A stretch of DNA of 64,000 bases from Marinobacter alexandrii (GTDB lineage: Bacteria; Bacteroidota; Bacteroidia; Cytophagales; Cyclobacteriaceae): assembly GCA_039984955.1 (NCBI GenBank), contig JBDWTN010000007.1:558001-622000 (forward strand), given 5' to 3'. Position 1 is the stretch's first letter; each line of letters starts with the position of its first letter. The translations under genes and the position numbers were made by a program. Of the stretch, positions 61,299-64,000 are shown one piece after another. The notes under the pieces were generated by a model. It was given only the letters and a program-made list of their open reading frames with translations, searched no databases and was not told the origin of the DNA.

Positions 61299-64000
61299 AT
61301 GTACCTCATTTTTGATACTGAAACCACTGGACTGCCTCACAACAAGTCTGCTCCTGTTGAAGAACTGGATAATTGGCCAAGACTTGTCCAAATAGCCTGG
61401 CAACTACACGATCATTCCGGTAAACTTCTGTCTATCGGAAACCATATCGTGAAACCAGAGGGATTCACAATTCCATTTAATGCAGAGAAAATACATGGTA
61501 TCTCAACCAAGCATGCACTTGAAGTTGGAGAGGACTTAAGTGAGGTACTGGATAAGTTTTCAGAAGATGTTAAAAAAGCTGAAGTACTCGTCGGTCACAA
61601 CATAGAGTTTGACAATAAGATCATTGGGGCAGAATATCTCCGAACCAAAAAAGACAATCTTTTAGCAGAAGCTAAAAACATAGATACCTCCATCTCGACC
61701 AAAGAGTTTTGTCAATTGCAAGGAGGTATTGGCGGTCGCTTGAAGATGCCTAAACTCATTGAACTTTATGAAAAGCTCTTCGGTGAAGGTTTTGGTGACG
61801 CTCACGACGCTGCATATGATGTAGATGCCACAGCTAAAGCTTTCTTTGAATGCCTTAAGCGTTCCATTATTCCCCCCATTGATGATACCCGTCCTTCTGA
61901 TATCATTTATGAAGCACCAGATCTGGATGCAGCCAACTTTACAACCAAACGAGAAGCATCAACAGGTAAGATTGGTACTGAAGAGGTAAAAGCGGAAGAC
62001 ATTAAAGGAGTCTTCTGTCATCTCCATGGACATTCGCAATTTTCTGTGCTGCAAGCCACGCCAGATGTAGGAGCCATCATTGCAAAAGCTAAAGAATACG
62101 AGATGCCGGCAGTAGCATTGACTGATCTTGGTAATATGTTTGGAGCTTTCAAGTTTGTGAAAGCTGCTAAAGGTGCAGGAATCAAGCCCATCATTGGTTG
62201 TGAATTTTTTGTAGCTGAAGAGCGGTTAAAACTCCAATTCACTAAAGACAATCCAGACAAGCGATTCAAACAGCTCCTTCTGGCAAAGTCTAAAAAAGGG
62301 TATGAAAACCTGATCAAGCTTACCTCAATAGCTTATAAAGAGGGTAATTATGGCCTTTTCCCACGGATTGATCGAGCGTTGATTGAAGAGTACAAAGAAG
62401 ATGTAATTGCTTTGAGTGGAAGCCTGGGGGGTGAGATTCCTCATCTGATTTTGAATGTTGGTGAAACCCAAGCAGAGGAAGCAGTATTATATTGGAAAAG
62501 CCTATTTGGAGATGACTTCTATCTTGAAGTAAATAGGCATGGACTAGAGGAAGAGAATAGATTAAATGAAATACTAGTAGATTTTTCAAAGAAGCATGAC
62601 ATCAAATTAATTGCTACCAATGAATACTTCTATTTAGATCAGACAGACGCTAAAGCTCATGATGTTCTTATCTGTATTAAGGAGAATCAGAAGCAAAGCA
62701 CACCTATTGGAAGAGGTAGAGGATTTAGACCTGGACTCGCAAATGAGAATTACTACTTCAAGACTCAAAAAGAAATGAAAGAGTCCTTTGGAGATATTCC
62801 AGAGGCAATAGAAAATATTTCTGAGCTTGTAGATAAGATAGAAGAGTATAGCCTGGAAAGGGATGTGCTCCTCCCCGCTTTTGATATCCCTGAACAATTT
62901 CTGGATTCTGAAGATGAGAAAGACGGTGGTAAACGAGGTGAAAATGCCTATCTAAAACACCTAACCTATGAAGGCGCAGAAAAAAGATATGATGAGATCA
63001 CTGATGAGATCCGTGAGAGAATAGATTTTGAGCTTGAAACCATTGCAAATACAGGATATCCTGGCTATTTCTTGATTGTCCAAGATTTTACTGCAAAAGC
63101 AAGAGAAATGGGGGTAGCCGTTGGACCTGGGAGAGGGTCTGCAGCCGGCTCAGTAGTGGCTTACTGCGTTGGCATCACCAATGTAGATCCAATCGCTTAT
63201 GATCTACTTTTTGAGCGTTTCTTAAACCCAGATAGAGTATCACTTCCCGATATTGATATTGACTTTGACAATGAAGGACGGGAAAAGGTTATCAAGTATG
63301 TGATTGATAAATATGGCAAAGATCAGGTAGCTCAAATAATTACCTATGGTACCATGGCTCCTAAATCAGCTATTCGGGATGCAGGACGAGTAATGGAACT
63401 GCCACTTTCGGAGACTGATGCAATCGCTAAGCTGGTCCCAGAACAACCTGGAACAAAATTTTCGAAAGTCTTCAAAGAAGTTAAAGAGCTGGAAGATCTT
63501 AGAAAAGGAAAAGACCTCCCCTCCCAAGTACTAAATCAGGCAATTGTTCTTGAAGGATCTCTTCGAAATACTGGAATTCATGCATGTGGTGTAATCATTA
63601 CGCCAGATGATATGAGCAACTTTGTTCCTCTTGCTAAGCAAAAGGATTCTGATCTTCTAGTAACTCAATTCGATAATAGCGTAGTTGAGTCTGCAGGAAT
63701 GCTGAAGATGGACTTTTTGGGTCTGAAAACCTTGTCCATCATTAAGACTGCCGTTGAAAATGTTGAGAAAAGACATGGTATCAAAATCGACATTGATAAG
63801 ATTCCATTGGATGATCAAAAGACCTACGAGTTATATCAGCGGGGTGAGACCAATGGTACTTTCCAGTTTGAGTCGCCAGGAATGCAGAAACATCTTCGAG
63901 CATTAAAGCCAGATAAGTTTGAAGACCTCATAGCCATGAATGCTTTGTATCGTCCAGGTCCAATGGAATACATTCCGAACTTTATAGCTCGTAAACATGG
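61299..64000 (+). CDS. dnaE: DNA polymerase III alpha subunit with N-terminal proofreading exonuclease (partial, 5' 900 codons)
   Basis: The gene runs off the right edge. It starts at the ATG at 61299. Residues 1-190 form a DEDDh exonuclease: D6 and E8 (FDTETTG), D105 (NIEFDN), H169 and D174 (HDAAYDVDAT). The PHP domain begins near 238 (HLHGHSQFS at about 241-249); the usual TDHGN is TDLGN, so one metal histidine is missing. The polymerase core has VGPGRGSAAGS at about 608-618 and LPDIDIDF with catalytic aspartates at about 651, 653 and 655. This is the replicative C-family polymerase. The exonuclease is N-terminal to PHP, unlike PolC, where it is inserted within PHP. Confidence 0.95.
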   Translation, partial: MYLIFDTETTGLPHNKSAPVEELDNWPRLVQIAWQLHDHSGKLLSIGNHIVKPEGFTIPFNAEKIHGISTKHALEVGEDLSEVLDKFSEDVKKAEVLVGHNIEFDNKIIGAEYLRTKKDNLLAEAKNIDTSISTKEFCQLQGGIGGRLKMPKLIELYEKLFGEGFGDAHDAAYDVDATAKAFFECLKRSIIPPIDDTRPSDIIYEAPDLDAANFTTKREASTGKIGTEEVKAEDIKGVFCHLHGHSQFSVLQATPDVGAIIAKAKEYEMPAVALTDLGNMFGAFKFVKAAKGAGIKPIIGCEFFVAEERLKLQFTKDNPDKRFKQLLLAKSKKGYENLIKLTSIAYKEGNYGLFPRIDRALIEEYKEDVIALSGSLGGEIPHLILNVGETQAEEAVLYWKSLFGDDFYLEVNRHGLEEENRLNEILVDFSKKHDIKLIATNEYFYLDQTDAKAHDVLICIKENQKQSTPIGRGRGFRPGLANENYYFKTQKEMKESFGDIPEAIENISELVDKIEEYSLERDVLLPAFDIPEQFLDSEDEKDGGKRGENAYLKHLTYEGAEKRYDEITDEIRERIDFELETIANTGYPGYFLIVQDFTAKAREMGVAVGPGRGSAAGSVVAYCVGITNVDPIAYDLLFERFLNPDRVSLPDIDIDFDNEGREKVIKYVIDKYGKDQVAQIITYGTMAPKSAIRDAGRVMELPLSETDAIAKLVPEQPGTKFSKVFKEVKELEDLRKGKDLPSQVLNQAIVLEGSLRNTGIHACGVIITPDDMSNFVPLAKQKDSDLLVTQFDNSVVESAGMLKMDFLGLKTLSIIKTAVENVEKRHGIKIDIDKIPLDDQKTYELYQRGETNGTFQFESPGMQKHLRALKPDKFEDLIAMNALYRPGPMEYIPNFIARKH

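Overview
The window is a stretch of a Bacteroidota chromosome, most likely a marine or gliding member of the Cytophagales. The evidence is a complete set of lineage hallmarks: type IX secretion (T9SS) C-terminal sorting tails with MBG domains on two very large exported proteins, a PorX response regulator, a T9SS plug (DUF5103) protein, a DUF5916/CBM9 barrel protein, a DUF3276 Pur-like protein, several lipoproteins with signal II sequences, and promoters of the TAnnTTTG type in place of TATAAT. The base composition is AT-rich and looks even along the window. I saw no rRNA, tRNA, CRISPR array, prophage or intact insertion sequence. It reads as an ordinary core-plus-envelope region, not a genomic island.

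Layout. 0-7.3 kb: the 5' end of a QueD/PTPS-type gene runs off the left edge; then an APS/PAPS reductase, an SDR epimerase, a flavin reductase and fumarylacetoacetase pair, valyl-tRNA synthetase, and a small exported-protein gene broken by a frameshift. 7.3-18.7 kb: a repeat-littered gap, a 1648-residue LamG/MBG T9SS cargo, its neighbouring LytTR regulator and reg_prop/Y_Y_Y histidine kinase, and a membrane chemoreceptor. 18.8-25 kb: the overlapping operon porX-tsaE-ald, a divergent HD hydrolase plus ABC ATPase operon, a lipoprotein and an unknown gene. 25-31.6 kb: small exported proteins, the carboxynorspermidine polyamine operon with a DinB-like gene inside it, and a DUF5916 barrel. 31.7-37.6 kb: an ECF sigma gene overlapping an anti-sigma-like/barrel fusion, the divergent T9SS plug, YchF, DUF3276 and DUF58 proteins. 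37.6-44.2 kb: a second MBG T9SS cargo (propeller, Ig-like, MBG), a 7TMR-DISM/LuxR membrane regulator, and a divergent ferredoxin and acyl-CoA reductase pair. 44.4-50.2 kb: two unrelated aconitases (AcnB then AcnA) in tandem. 50.3-61.1 kb: envelope genes, including lipoproteins, an M43 metalloprotease, a TolB-like propeller, an M28 peptidase with PDZ, an SMP-30-like propeller, a YCII protein, an exported protein made of three repeats, and a large FtsX/MacB-type permease. 61.3 kb to the end: DNA polymerase III alpha with an N-terminal proofreading exonuclease, running off the right edge and preceded by two DnaA-box-like sites.

How the genes fit together. The recurring theme is secretion across the outer membrane by T9SS: a regulator (PorX), a channel component (Plug) and two cargo proteins are all present, and each cargo lies directly downstream of a membrane-sensing regulator gene. 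Metabolism is represented by polyamine synthesis, tyrosine breakdown, alanine dehydrogenase and the aconitase step of the TCA cycle. No clearly new multi-gene defence or mobile system is visible. The best leads are the sensor-plus-cargo pairing, the triplicated-domain exported protein, the DinB-like gene inside the polyamine operon, the exonuclease-fused DnaE with upstream DnaA boxes, and three convergent gene pairs whose stop codons overlap or abut.
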